Position numbers and translations under genes: made by a program
The notes under the pieces: model-generated
The model's database searches: none
Told to the model about the DNA's origin: nothing
The model's input: only the letters and a program-made list of their open reading frames with translations
From: Burkholderiales bacterium
GTDB lineage: Bacteria > Pseudomonadota > Gammaproteobacteria > Burkholderiales > Burkholderiaceae
Direction of reading: 5' to 3'
DNA length: 30,560 nucleotides
Assembly (NCBI GenBank): GCA_947372535.1
Contig: CANBUA010000013.1
Span: 1-30,560 of the forward strand
Shown here: piece by piece, positions 1 to 8,363 of the stretch
Numbering within the stretch: position 1 is the first letter of the stretch
Layout of the letters: each line of letters opens with the position of its first letter

Positions 1-96
1 TGCCTTGGCCAGTGTCAGCGCGAAACGGGTGCCCAGGCCGCCCGAGGCGCCGGTGATCAGGGCCACACGGCCCGACAGATCGATGTTGTAGCTCAT
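1..96 (-). CDS. SDR-family oxidoreductase, N-terminal fragment (cut by window start)
   Basis: Only the first 32 codons are inside the window. They begin MSYNIDLSGRVALITGASGG, which contains the TGASGGLG dinucleotide-binding motif of classical short-chain dehydrogenases right after the first beta strand. The catalytic Tyr-x-x-x-Lys lies outside the window, so substrate and activity cannot be judged. The ATG at 96..94 is the natural start because the Rossmann strand begins about 10 residues later, as usual for the family. The gene is divergent from the ETF-QO gene, and the two share a 280-base intergenic region. Confidence 0.8.
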   Translation of the reverse strand, partial: MSYNIDLSGRVALITGASGGLGTRFALTLAKA

Positions 97-376
97 GAAA
101 GATGTCCAGTTTTTGTTAGTCGTTGCAGACGTCAAACCCAGCGGGCCTAGGGCAAACCTTAGCATGCAGCCCGGATTGGTGCAGCGCAATTCAAAGCCCT
201 TGCGCCCTGTAAATCCAGCCTTGACGAGTTTTTCGAACGATCGTGCTTTTTTCTGACAAAATCGGGTTTGATCCAGTCTGCATGACACAAATTACAATGC
301 TGGGTTTTGCGTTCGGCAGCCGCTTTTTGCGGCCCAGATCCGCTCCCCATTTCAATCCTTGTTTGAAGGACAAACG
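97..376. promoter_or_regulatory. divergent intergenic region; weak promoter candidate for etfD
   Basis: This 280-base gap separates the leftward SDR start from the rightward ETF-QO start and must hold promoters for both. A weak sigma70-like candidate for the rightward gene is TTGATC at 268-273 with TACAAT at 293-298. The 19-base spacer is longer than ideal. A Shine-Dalgarno-like GAAGGA at 365-370 lies six bases before the ATG at 377. I see no small gene or strong hairpin here. Confidence refers to the promoter assignment. Confidence 0.35.
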
Positions 377-2065
377 ATGACGCCCCAGGCAATCCTTGAG
401 CAGTTCGGCCCGCGTGAGTCGATGGAATATGACGTCGTGATCATCGGCGCTGGCCCCGGCGGTCTGGCCACGGCCATCCGCTTGAAGCAACTGGCTGAAA
501 AAGCTGGCAAGGAAATCTCAGTCTGCGTGCTCGAGAAAGGCTCCGAGCCTGGCGCACACATCCTGTCTGGCGCTGTGATGGACCCACGTGCCATCACCGA
601 GCTCATCCCCAACTGGAAGGAGCTGGGCGCGCCCCTGAACCAGCCCGTGACGGCCGATGAAGTCTTGTTCATGACCAGCGAGACCGGCGCTTTCAAGACG
701 CCCGACGCCCTGGTGCCCAACAACTTCCACAATGAAGGCAACTACGTCATCAGCCTGGGCAATGTGGTGCGCTGGCTGGGCCAACAGGCCGAAAGCCTGG
801 GCGTGGAAATCTTCCCCGGCTTCGCGGCCGCCGAGGTGCTCTACAACGACGACGGCTCCGTCAAGGGCGTGGCCACCGGCAACCTGGGCATCAACAAGCA
901 GGGCGAGCCCACCGACAACTTCCAGCTGGGCATGGAACTGCTGGCCAAGTACACCATCTTCGCCGAAGGCGCACGCGGCCACCTGGGCCGCCAGTTGCTG
1001 GCCAAGTTCAACCTGGACGAAGGCAAGGCACCGCCCAGCTTCGGCATCGGCATCAAGGAACTGTGGGAGATCGATCCAGCCAAGGCCCAACCCGGCTTGG
1101 TGGTCCACACTGCCGGCTGGCCGATGGATTCGGAGACTTTCGGTGGCGGCTTCCTCTACCACCTCGAAGGCAACAAGGTCACCTTGGGCCTGGTGGTCGG
1201 CCTGGACTACAAGAACCCTTGGCTGAGCCCCTTCGAAGAAATGCAACGCTGGAAGAAGCACCCTGCCATCCTCAAGCACATCGAAGGCGGCAAGCGCATC
1301 AGCTATGGCGCCCGCGCCATCAACAACGGTGGCCTGCCCAGCCTGCCCAAGACCGTGTTCCCTGGCGGCGCCCTGATCGGCTGCGATGCCGGCTACATGA
1401 ACGCCTCGCGCATCAAAGGCAGCCACGCGGCCATCAAGTCCGGCATGCTGTGCGCCGAAGCTGCGTTTGAAGCCGTGACTGCCGGCCGTCAATACGACGA
1501 GCTGAGCGCCTACCCGGCGGCTTTTGAGAAGAGCTGGCTGCATGAGGAACTCAACGGCGCCAAGAACTTCAAGAGCTGGTTCAAGAAGGGCCTGTACGTG
1601 GGCTCGATCATGACCGGTGTCGAGCACTGGCTGCTGCCCCGGCTGGGGCTGAAGGCACCGCCCTGGACGCTGCCCAACCCGGCGGCTGACCACACATTCC
1701 TCAAGCCTGCGTCCGAATGCGCCAAGATCGACTATCCGAAGCCCGATGGCAAGATCACGTTTGACCGCCTGAGTTCGGTGTTTGTCTCCAACACCAACCA
1801 CGAAGAGCACCAGCCCGCCCACCTGACGCTCAAGAATGCGTCGGTGCCGGTCAACATCAACCTCGCCAAATACGCCGGCCCCGAGTCGCGCTACTGCCCT
1901 GCCGGTGTGTACGAGTTTGTCAAGAACGAGGACAACACCGACCGCTTGCAGATCAACGCCCAGAACTGCGTGCACTGCAAGACCTGCGACATCAAGGATC
2001 CCACGCAGAACATCGTCTGGGTCACGCCTGAAGGCGGTGGCGGCCCCAACTATGCGGGTATGTGA
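377..2065 (+). CDS. etfD: electron transfer flavoprotein-ubiquinone oxidoreductase (ETF-QO)
   Basis: This enzyme passes electrons from reduced electron-transfer flavoprotein to ubiquinone at the inner membrane, linking acyl-CoA and amino-acid dehydrogenases to respiration. The 562-residue protein has the usual family length. An N-terminal FAD-binding GAGPGG (about residues 24-29) follows the strand DVVIIG. The C-terminus has the [4Fe-4S] cysteine set: C507, then C531, C534 and C537 in NCVHCKTCDIKDP, ending in the typical GGGGPNY. I chose ATG 377 over the in-frame TTG at 359 because GAAGGA sits six bases upstream of the ATG and the added residues are not conserved-looking. The gene appears monocistronic and is followed at once by an intrinsic terminator. 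It fits functionally with the oxidation genes later in the window, although it is probably a housekeeping gene. Confidence 0.97.
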   Translation: MTPQAILEQFGPRESMEYDVVIIGAGPGGLATAIRLKQLAEKAGKEISVCVLEKGSEPGAHILSGAVMDPRAITELIPNWKELGAPLNQPVTADEVLFMTSETGAFKTPDALVPNNFHNEGNYVISLGNVVRWLGQQAESLGVEIFPGFAAAEVLYNDDGSVKGVATGNLGINKQGEPTDNFQLGMELLAKYTIFAEGARGHLGRQLLAKFNLDEGKAPPSFGIGIKELWEIDPAKAQPGLVVHTAGWPMDSETFGGGFLYHLEGNKVTLGLVVGLDYKNPWLSPFEEMQRWKKHPAILKHIEGGKRISYGARAINNGGLPSLPKTVFPGGALIGCDAGYMNASRIKGSHAAIKSGMLCAEAAFEAVTAGRQYDELSAYPAAFEKSWLHEELNGAKNFKSWFKKGLYVGSIMTGVEHWLLPRLGLKAPPWTLPNPAADHTFLKPASECAKIDYPKPDGKITFDRLSSVFVSNTNHEEHQPAHLTLKNASVPVNINLAKYAGPESRYCPAGVYEFVKNEDNTDRLQINAQNCVHCKTCDIKDPTQNIVWVTPEGGGGPNYAGM

Positions 2066-2080
2066 TCTGGCGGATCATGC

Positions 2081-2106
2081 AAAGGCAGCATAAGCTGCCT
2101 TTTTTT
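2081..2106 (+). terminator. intrinsic terminator after etfD
   Basis: A perfect 9-bp stem, AAAGGCAGC (2081-2089) with GCTGCCTTT (2094-2102), has a four-base ATAA loop. It runs into a T tract ending at 2106. It begins 16 bases after the etfD stop codon and should end that transcript before the ketoacyl synthase gene. Confidence 0.93.
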
Positions 2107-2175
2107 CGGCCGGCGCGTCTTGCTTCTTGCCACTTTGGCCCCCATCCTTTGATTTTCTGAGTCGACATCTGCTGT

Positions 2176-3315
2176 ATGCGTCATGCCGCCATCACCGGCT
2201 GGGGCAAGTGCCTGCCCCCCGCCGTCCTGACCAACCAGGACCTTGCCACCTTCATGGACACCACCGACGAGTGGATCGTCCAGCGCACCGGCATGCGCGA
2301 ACGTCGTATTTCGCATGTCAGCGGCAATGAGATGGCGCACGTGGCCGCCGCTCGGGCCATCGCTTGCGCTGGCCTGCAGGCCAGCGACATCGACCTGATC
2401 GTCTATGGCGGCTGCACGGGTGATGAAGGCGTGCCCAATGAAGCTTCGGGCCTGCAGGTGCTGCTCGGTGCGTACAACGCGGCCTGTTTCGACGTCAATA
2501 CCGCCTGCACCAGCTTCCTGTATGGCTTGACCACGGCCACAGCCATGATCCGCAGCGGCGTCGTGCGCAATGCGGTGGTCGTGGGCGTGGAGCTGATCTC
2601 GCGCTTCATGGATTGGGAAAACCGCGGCGTGGCCGTGCTGTTTGGTGATGGTGCTGGCGCCGTGGTGCTGCAAGCCACCGATGCTGAAGAAGGCGTGATC
2701 GGCGAATCGCTGGGCTGCTACGGCGATGCCCGCCAGACGCTGCGCCTGCGAGGCATTGGCGGGCTGTACACGAACCAAGGCGCCGTCCTGGGCGACAACT
2801 TCTGGGATTTTGAAGGCCAGGACATCTTCAAGCGCGCAGTGCAGGGCATGAGCCAGGCTTCCGGCGCGGTGCTGGAGAAATGCGGCGTCAGCATCAAGGA
2901 TGTGGATTTGGTTGTGCCACACCAAGCCAACCTGCGCATCATCGAGGCGGTGGCCAAGCGCGCTGGCGCCGACATGAGCAAGGTGTTTTTGACGGTTCAC
3001 AAGTACGGCAACATGTCTGCCGCGACCGTGGCGGTGGCCTTGGTCGAAGCGGTGGAGACCGGCGCCGTCAAGCCGCGCGATCTGATCCTGTTGCCGGCCT
3101 TTGGCGCGGGCCTGACCTGGTGCTCGCATTTGATCCGCTGGGGCGAGCGCACCACGCCGCTGGCCACCACCGGCATCGACTTGCCGGTTTGTGACAAAAC
3201 CGCCCTGGAGATGGTGCAGGAGATCCGGCGCCGCAAGGGCATCGAAGGACGATCTATCCCGGCTTTACAGCGCCCGGTGTTCGCCGAAGACGTGGCCGAG
3301 CGTCACCGCCGTTGA
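2176..3315 (+). CDS. beta-ketoacyl-ACP synthase III (FabH-like)
   Basis: This is a condensing enzyme of the thiolase fold that joins an acyl-CoA starter to malonyl-ACP or a related acceptor. The FabH triad is intact: Cys111 in NTACTSF, His249 in VVPHQAN and Asn279 in HKYGNMSAATV. The N-terminal TDEWIVQRTGMRERR and the C-terminal GAGLTW block are also typical. At 379 residues it exceeds the usual ~320 by a C-terminal tail that begins after the last conserved strand (about residue 325) and ends in a basic, charged segment. No strong Shine-Dalgarno precedes ATG 2176, but the first residues match the family N-terminus. It stands alone, without fab genes beside it, so a side pathway or starter-unit role is as likely as core fatty-acid synthesis. 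For that reason no fabH symbol is given. Confidence 0.92.
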   Translation: MRHAAITGWGKCLPPAVLTNQDLATFMDTTDEWIVQRTGMRERRISHVSGNEMAHVAAARAIACAGLQASDIDLIVYGGCTGDEGVPNEASGLQVLLGAYNAACFDVNTACTSFLYGLTTATAMIRSGVVRNAVVVGVELISRFMDWENRGVAVLFGDGAGAVVLQATDAEEGVIGESLGCYGDARQTLRLRGIGGLYTNQGAVLGDNFWDFEGQDIFKRAVQGMSQASGAVLEKCGVSIKDVDLVVPHQANLRIIEAVAKRAGADMSKVFLTVHKYGNMSAATVAVALVEAVETGAVKPRDLILLPAFGAGLTWCSHLIRWGERTTPLATTGIDLPVCDKTALEMVQEIRRRKGIEGRSIPALQRPVFAEDVAERHRR

Positions 3316-3324
3316 GTTGAGTTG

Positions 3325-3357
3325 AACAGCCCAGCCTGCGCACCGCAGCAGGCTGTT
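3325..3357. terminator. hairpin between convergent genes, possible bidirectional terminator
   Basis: AACAGCC (3325-3331) pairs with GGCTGTT (3351-3357). A second inner helix, CCTGCG against CGCAG-AGG with one bulge, extends the stem. It sits in the 60-base gap between the ketoacyl synthase end and the leftward large gene's stop. Only a short T run follows, so termination strength is uncertain. Confidence 0.5.
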
Positions 3358-3375
3358 TGCCAAGGGCGGATTTAT

Positions 3376-6345
3376 TCAGAACCCGCGCAAATCGTCTACA
3401 GGCGTCTTCAAGGGCGCCCCGATGATCGACACCAGGGTGCGCGTCAGCAAGGCCAGGTCGTTGTCGAAGGCACCGTGCGCGGCCCGGATCAGGCGGCCCG
3501 GCGCGGTCTCAACCTTGTCGTCATCCACCACCTTGAGGCGCTTGTCCAGGCCGGCCTCGATGGCGGCACGGCGCCAATTGCGCAAGGCCTCGCCAGTGCT
3601 TGAGGCGCCATCCCAGCCGGTGTAGTCGTCCTTGAACACGTTCTCCATGCCCAGGATGGGCGTGCGCAGATCGGTCTCCAGCGCGTTGGAGACGAAATAC
3701 AGCAGCGATTTGCGGTAGACGAACATGGTGTTGTCATCGTTCTCGACACGATCCGACAAGAGGCTGATGTCCATCTTTTGCATCAGCTTGGCGTGCGGCG
3801 CATAGTGCCGGTTGGCGAACTGCACGGAGCAGGCCGGGGCATACAGGTGCACGCTGCTGACCTTGTCGGCCAGGCCGCGCTGGGCCATCAGCGTGAGCAT
3901 GTGGCCCAGGATGATGGAGCCGGCCGAGTGGCCCACCAAGTGGATCTCCAGGTTCTCGCCCCAGGTGGAGATCAGCTTTTGCAAAGCGGTCACGAGCAAG
4001 TCGCCGCCGCGGCTGCTGGAGAAGGCCAATTCGGCGTTCTCCTTCATCTCGCTCCAGACTGGGCGCACGACCTTGCGACCCAGACCCTTTTCGAGCATCA
4101 AGTCGTTCTGCTCGATCACCCAGTCAAGCATGCCGGCGGTGCGGGTAGGCTGGCCGCTATGCCACTCGCCAATGATGTCGCCGATGGACTCCAACAAACC
4201 AGTCTTCCAGACCAGGAACAGGGGATAGCAGTCATTGCCCAGGAAGTAGCGGCCCATGGCACGCGCGCGTTCGATGGCCGCGCCTTCGGAGTTCAAGCCG
4301 CCGTGCGCATAGATGACCAGGCGCTTGGTCTTGACGGTCGGGTTGCAGCGGAACCATTGGTCGGGCAGCCCGGCCGCCTGATGCAAGAGCGTGCGGCTGA
4401 GTTCGTCCTCGGTGAGGTAGCGGCGCACCCGGCCGTCGTTGCCGGTCACGATGCTGTGCTCATAGGCCTGACGCTCGCTCCACCAGCGGCTGGTGTCGGC
4501 GCCGCCAGCCAGCGAAGCCGTGCGCGTGGTGGACGCGCCCGAACGCCCGGCAACCACGCCTGGCACGCCCAAGGCCACCACCCAGGCGTCCATGCCATTG
4601 GCCAGCCAGTCGGCATAGCTGAGCACGGCGAAACCACCCATGCCCCATGTCTTGCCCCAGGAGTTCTGGATGATGAAGCCATCGGCATTGAAGCCCACCA
4701 GCGCGAACGCATGGCCACCATCTTCCGAAGGCCGACCAGCGAAGGGGATGAGGGGCACGTCAGCATGGCAGCTTGGTGCTTTGCCTTTGGTCGCGCAGAC
4801 GACGTCGTCCCAGCCCACGTGGGTGAAGGCCGACACGTAGACGGCGCCCACTTGGTGGATGGCGGCTTGCAGATCGGTCACGGATTTCAGATCAACACGG
4901 TAATAGACCCCGACGGTGTTGGCGGACGCCCGCTCGGCATAACCATATTTGGGCTCGACCGCTTGGACGCTGTCGTAAGGCCAATCGGCTTCGGGGCAAA
5001 CGCCATGGTTGAACCAGCCTTTGATGGCGCCGCGGCAGCTGGAGCCTTCATAGTTCTCGCCGGAGTATTCGTCGTAACGGCGCGCAAAGTTGTAGAGCAT
5101 GCGGGCACTGACCGATTCGAGCTTGGCAGGCACGCCCGCTTTGCGCCAGCGCAGGTAATTGATGACGCAGGCCAGGCCGAAGCCGGTGCAGGCGCCTTCT
5201 TGACCTTGGTCGAGGATCAGGCCTGCCTTGCTGTAACGAGGCAGGAAAGTCTTGATTTCATCGGCTGAGGGAAATTCGTCCGGCAGGCAGAAGGGCGCTG
5301 GGGCGAAGGCACGGTCACGCAGGTCGACGGCATCCTTGCGCGTGGTCAGGGGCCGGGCCAGGCGGCCTCGGGTGGCTGGCTTGGCCGAGGCCAGCGCGGC
5401 TTCGGCGCCTGCCACGGCGGCAGCGGCGACTGACTCGAGATCATCGGACAGGTCCTCGGCCATGGTCGCCATGCGCCCTGCCCGCTTGAGTGGCTTGAGC
5501 GCCTTGAGGGCGACCCGCTCGGTCAAGGGTGGCTTGGGCCAGACCACATCGGCCAAGGCGAACACTTCGGCGAAGCGGTCCGCGCCATGCTCCCCACCAT
5601 TGACCAACTGACGCGCGGCTTTGAAATCGCCCTTGGCCACCGCTGCGCGCACGCCGTCGGCCTGCTCGGCGAGGAAGGCCACCAGCAGCAGGGATGCGAC
5701 CTCTGGCGCATTGGCCAGGTCCGGGAAATTCACCAGATCGACGCCAAAGGCCTGCCCCTGGCGCTGGTAGTGACCACGGCCGGTGAGTTGGACGAAACCG
5801 CGGCCCTTGTAGCAGGCGCCATCACCTGGCTTGGTATTGCCCAGGGCTTTGGCCTTCTTGGGCTCCTCGTAGGCGCTGAAGGGCGCCTGGCCGGATGCCG
5901 TGTTGAACTGCGATGGAAATTCGGAGATGGGCACGAAGCCTTCGCTCTCGGCGCGGATGATGCCAAGGCAGGCCAGGATCATCGTGCGATCGGTGAGGCC
6001 TTGGGCTTGCAGCGCCGCCGCGACATACGGCAGGTAGCGGGCCACGTTGGCCGGCTTCGTCGCCGGGAAGAGCCGCCGCACCCGCTCGAAATCCAGATCC
6101 AGCGCCAATGGCTTGAACTTGGCCACGCCCAGCAAGACCAGGCAGCGCGGGCCCACGATGCCGTCGGCGATCAGGCCGGTGCCGCCCTGCCACTGACGAA
6201 CTGCTGCTTCGACATCGGCATCAAGTACATCGCCCTTGGACAGGCCTTTGTAGAGCTGGGCGTCCGCGCCAAGCTGCTGGGCCAGTGCCGAGCGGATCTT
6301 CTTGACATCCGCACCTTGACTGTCTCTGACGAACAAATGACCCAT
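3376..6345 (-). CDS. four-module protein: PG-binding, GH19-like lytic, papain-like protease, alpha/beta-hydrolase
   Basis: A single uninterrupted 989-residue reading frame contains four recognisable modules. Residues ~9-75 resemble a peptidoglycan-binding repeat (VEAAVRQWQGGTGLIADGIVG). Residues ~100-270 resemble GH19 chitinase/endolysin, with acidic candidates E133/E135 in IIRAESEGF and the family signature CYKGRGFVQLTGRGHY at ~178-193. After an Ala-rich linker (~290-330), residues ~350-600 form a C1/papain-like peptidase with Cys386 in QGQEGACTGFG, His545 in GGHAFALVGF and Asn561 in IIQNSWGKTWG. Residues ~675-960 look like an alpha/beta-hydrolase, with YAHGG at ~679-683 and nucleophile Ser807 in GHSAGS. 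No signal peptide or membrane segment is visible. ATG 6345 was chosen because AAAGGGG lies eight bases upstream; the 23 extra codons from 6414 lack support. A secreted or contact-delivered wall-active effector, or a lysis protein, is inference. No immunity gene was recognised next to it. Confidence 0.88.
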   Translation of the reverse strand: MGHLFVRDSQGADVKKIRSALAQQLGADAQLYKGLSKGDVLDADVEAAVRQWQGGTGLIADGIVGPRCLVLLGVAKFKPLALDLDFERVRRLFPATKPANVARYLPYVAAALQAQGLTDRTMILACLGIIRAESEGFVPISEFPSQFNTASGQAPFSAYEEPKKAKALGNTKPGDGACYKGRGFVQLTGRGHYQRQGQAFGVDLVNFPDLANAPEVASLLLVAFLAEQADGVRAAVAKGDFKAARQLVNGGEHGADRFAEVFALADVVWPKPPLTERVALKALKPLKRAGRMATMAEDLSDDLESVAAAAVAGAEAALASAKPATRGRLARPLTTRKDAVDLRDRAFAPAPFCLPDEFPSADEIKTFLPRYSKAGLILDQGQEGACTGFGLACVINYLRWRKAGVPAKLESVSARMLYNFARRYDEYSGENYEGSSCRGAIKGWFNHGVCPEADWPYDSVQAVEPKYGYAERASANTVGVYYRVDLKSVTDLQAAIHQVGAVYVSAFTHVGWDDVVCATKGKAPSCHADVPLIPFAGRPSEDGGHAFALVGFNADGFIIQNSWGKTWGMGGFAVLSYADWLANGMDAWVVALGVPGVVAGRSGASTTRTASLAGGADTSRWWSERQAYEHSIVTGNDGRVRRYLTEDELSRTLLHQAAGLPDQWFRCNPTVKTKRLVIYAHGGLNSEGAAIERARAMGRYFLGNDCYPLFLVWKTGLLESIGDIIGEWHSGQPTRTAGMLDWVIEQNDLMLEKGLGRKVVRPVWSEMKENAELAFSSSRGGDLLVTALQKLISTWGENLEIHLVGHSAGSIILGHMLTLMAQRGLADKVSSVHLYAPACSVQFANRHYAPHAKLMQKMDISLLSDRVENDDNTMFVYRKSLLYFVSNALETDLRTPILGMENVFKDDYTGWDGASSTGEALRNWRRAAIEAGLDKRLKVVDDDKVETAPGRLIRAAHGAFDNDLALLTRTLVSIIGAPLKTPVDDLRGF

Positions 6346-6456
6346 GGCCTGCACCCCTTTAATTTCACGCAAGGTGAAGACTCTACTGGGCTGCGGATCG
6401 CCGCGACAGCTCACCCCCGCGTTATGGAGGGGCCTAACGCTAGGGATTGACCAGGC

Positions 6457-7020
6457 TCAGAGCTCGGAGGGGTCGATCGAAGTTTCGATGGCCAGGCCCA
6501 CGGGAATGGCTTCGTCATCGGCCCGGCTGGCCTCGCGCTCGGCGCGGATCTGCGCGCGGCGCTCGGCAAAGAACTGCTTGAGCATCTGGCTGCTGGGTTC
6601 GGCCAGCAAACCACCCTGCACCTGGGTGTGGTGGTTGAGCTGGGTTTGGGCGAACAGGTCGATCACCGAGCCGGCCACGCCCGTTTTGGGATCGTGCGCC
6701 GAGAACACCACGCGCTTGAAACGCGCATGCAGCAAGGCCATCGCGCACATGGCGCAGGGCTCCAGCGTGACGTAGAGCTCGCAATCGGGCAGGCGGTAGT
6801 TCTCCAGCAGTTGCGCGGCGTGGCGCAGGGCCACGATCTCAGCATGGGCGGTCGGGTCGTTGGTGGTGATGGGCCGGTTGTAGCCAGTGGCAATCACCTG
6901 GCCCTCGCGCATGATGACCGCACCCACGGGCACCTCGCCGGCCAGCCAGGCGTTCTGGGCCTGGTCCAGGGCGATGCGCATGGCGTATTCATCGGCCTGG
7001 TTGAACGGGGCAGCATCCAT
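6457..7020 (-). CDS. tadA: tRNA-specific adenosine deaminase
   Basis: TadA converts the wobble adenosine of tRNA-Arg(ACG) to inosine in the cytoplasm. The 187-residue protein has the zinc/catalytic HAE (His59-Ala-Glu61) and PCAMC (Cys89, Cys92) motifs, with the typical GEVPVGAVI and DPTAHAEI surroundings. It is slightly longer than E. coli TadA because of a charged C-terminal tail after residue ~165, which is common in betaproteobacteria. ATG 7020 starts close to the conserved N-terminal helix. The gene lies 111 bases upstream of the large four-module gene and 36 bases downstream of the CMD-family gene, all leftward, so partial co-transcription is possible. Confidence 0.96.
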   Translation of the reverse strand: MDAAPFNQADEYAMRIALDQAQNAWLAGEVPVGAVIMREGQVIATGYNRPITTNDPTAHAEIVALRHAAQLLENYRLPDCELYVTLEPCAMCAMALLHARFKRVVFSAHDPKTGVAGSVIDLFAQTQLNHHTQVQGGLLAEPSSQMLKQFFAERRAQIRAEREASRADDEAIPVGLAIETSIDPSEL

Positions 7021-7056
7021 GAGGATTGAATCGGCAAAATAGCGGGAGAAGGATTC

Positions 7057-7704
7057 TCACACAGTGGCTGCGGCGCGTACACCTTCTGTGCCCCGCCCAA
7101 CGCGCTGGTTGAAGTCGCCTAGGCAGGCTTCGAGTGGCGGCTCCAGGCGCAAGCCCGCGCTGTTGAGGAAGCCCGCCAGCATCTGGTAATGGCCCACCAG
7201 GATGCTGACCTCGATCAGGCCTTTGTCATCAAGGCATTGGGACAAAGCGCGCCAGGTGTTGTCCTGGATGAAGCTGCCTTGGCACAACTCGTCGCAGGCC
7301 TGCAGCAGGGCTTGCTCCCGCGGGTCCTTGCTGGCCCTGGGGCCTTGGGCCGCCGTAAGGATGTCTTGATCGCACAGACCGGCCTTGAGGCCAATCTCCA
7401 CATGTTGCCCCCATTCATAGCGGCTGCGGCAGTTCCAGGCCGTGCGCAGGATGAGTTTTTCGCGGTCGCGCGCCGGTAGACAGCCATTGGGCATCAGGCG
7501 GGAGGCAAACAGCAGCCACGTCCAGAACAGCGGCCGATGGATGTGAAACACCGGAAAGAGGTCGGGCATCTGTTGACGGCCAAATCGGCGAGCCGCGCGC
7601 GACATCAGAGCAAACAGCCAGCCACGCTGCGCCACGGGAGGGGGGGTTAATCTGGGTGCGGCCGTGCCAAGCCAACCGCCTGGCGGCTGCAGTTCATCGA
7701 ACAT
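7057..7704 (-). CDS. carboxymuconolactone decarboxylase (CMD)/AhpD-like family protein
   Basis: This 215-residue, mostly helical protein has the CMD-family core NCRSRYEWGQHVEIG (residues 91-105), with Glu97, Trp98 and His101 in the usual E-W-x-x-H arrangement. It is preceded by a conserved-looking ARDREKLILRTAW helix. The redox CxxC of true AhpD is absent (only Cys92 is present), so peroxidase-type activity is not supported and the real reaction is unknown. I kept the ATG at 7704 because the PRLTPPP segment resembles the start of long CMD homologues. ATG 7605 is an alternative, and neither has a clear Shine-Dalgarno. The gene is divergent from the small hypothetical gene at 7834, with a 129-base shared upstream region. 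Confidence 0.82.
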   Translation of the reverse strand: MFDELQPPGGWLGTAAPRLTPPPVAQRGWLFALMSRAARRFGRQQMPDLFPVFHIHRPLFWTWLLFASRLMPNGCLPARDREKLILRTAWNCRSRYEWGQHVEIGLKAGLCDQDILTAAQGPRASKDPREQALLQACDELCQGSFIQDNTWRALSQCLDDKGLIEVSILVGHYQMLAGFLNSAGLRLEPPLEACLGDFNQRVGRGTEGVRAAATV

Positions 7705-7833
7705 GTGACGGATTTCGCTCGGTGCTTCGTTAACTTGTCACTATCGCCGAGCAGGGGCAAGCTGGCTCTGCGAGCTTTCCCGCAGGCATCCCGATTGCTG
7801 GATCTGTATCACCGACACTCACAGGAGCCTTCC

Positions 7834-8310
7834 ATGGACAAGCAAAATCGCCCAAAGGCCTTTGGCGTCTTCAAACCCGTCAACCACGTGGTGATCGCCT
7901 TCCACAATGACGAGGACTTGCTCGCGGCGGAAACCGCCTTGGGCGATCAAGGGTTTGGCCAGGAGGCACTGACGGCCTACACCCCACAAGAAATGATCGA
8001 CCAGACGGAAGAAGACTTTCAGGAAGCCGGGGTGCTGGCCACCATCGGCCAGGAAATGAACTTGATCAAGGCACACCGGGCCTTCGCTGAAGCCGGCTGC
8101 AGCTTCCTGGTGGTTCATGCCCCGGATGATGAGCAGGTCCAACGCGTCGCAGAGATTGCGCGCGACACTCACGCCGCCGCGGCTCAGAGTTACGGGCACT
8201 TCATCATTGAAGAACTGATTTCTTCGCCTCGCGGTGATCGCCAGGTGTTTGAATCACCAGCCCGCGGCTTGGACTTGAGCGTTCCACCACCGCAAGAGCC
8301 AAAGCACTGA
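7834..8310 (+). CDS. hypothetical protein, possible YflT-like/ferredoxin-fold stress protein
   Basis: I do not recognise a specific family. The 158-residue soluble protein shows an alternating strand-helix pattern: HVVIAFHNDEDLLAAETAL, then a predicted helix with many acidic residues (EMIDQTEEDFQEAG), then SFLVVHAPDDEQVQRVAEIA. This recalls small alpha/beta stress-type domains. There is no signal peptide, transmembrane segment or metal motif. The start at ATG 7834 is well supported by AGGAG at 7823-7827 with a six-base spacer; the longer frame from GTG 7705 is not. A 10-bp perfect inverted repeat follows the stop. Confidence 0.8.
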   Translation: MDKQNRPKAFGVFKPVNHVVIAFHNDEDLLAAETALGDQGFGQEALTAYTPQEMIDQTEEDFQEAGVLATIGQEMNLIKAHRAFAEAGCSFLVVHAPDDEQVQRVAEIARDTHAAAAQSYGHFIIEELISSPRGDRQVFESPARGLDLSVPPPQEPKH

Positions 8311-8319
8311 TGCATCAAC

Positions 8320-8346
8320 GCTTTGCCGCATGCTTTGCGGCAAAGC
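8320..8346. terminator. perfect 10-bp inverted repeat between convergent genes
   Basis: GCTTTGCCGC (8320-8329) pairs exactly with GCGGCAAAGC (8337-8346) across a seven-base ATGCTTT loop. It lies between the end of the small hypothetical gene (8310) and the stop of the leftward AraC gene (8364). The position suits a shared terminator, but a long T tract is missing on either side. Confidence 0.55.
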
Positions 8347-8363
8347 TTGCCGGCTGGCCTACA

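Noticed and set aside
518..1975. Long opposite-strand frame across etfD
   Set aside because: It mirrors the GC-rich codon positions of etfD, has no motifs, and the forward product is an unambiguous ETF-QO.
3778..5268. 496-codon rightward frame inside the four-module gene
   Set aside because: It is a shadow of the leftward protein, whose several catalytic motifs are in frame; the rightward product is low complexity.
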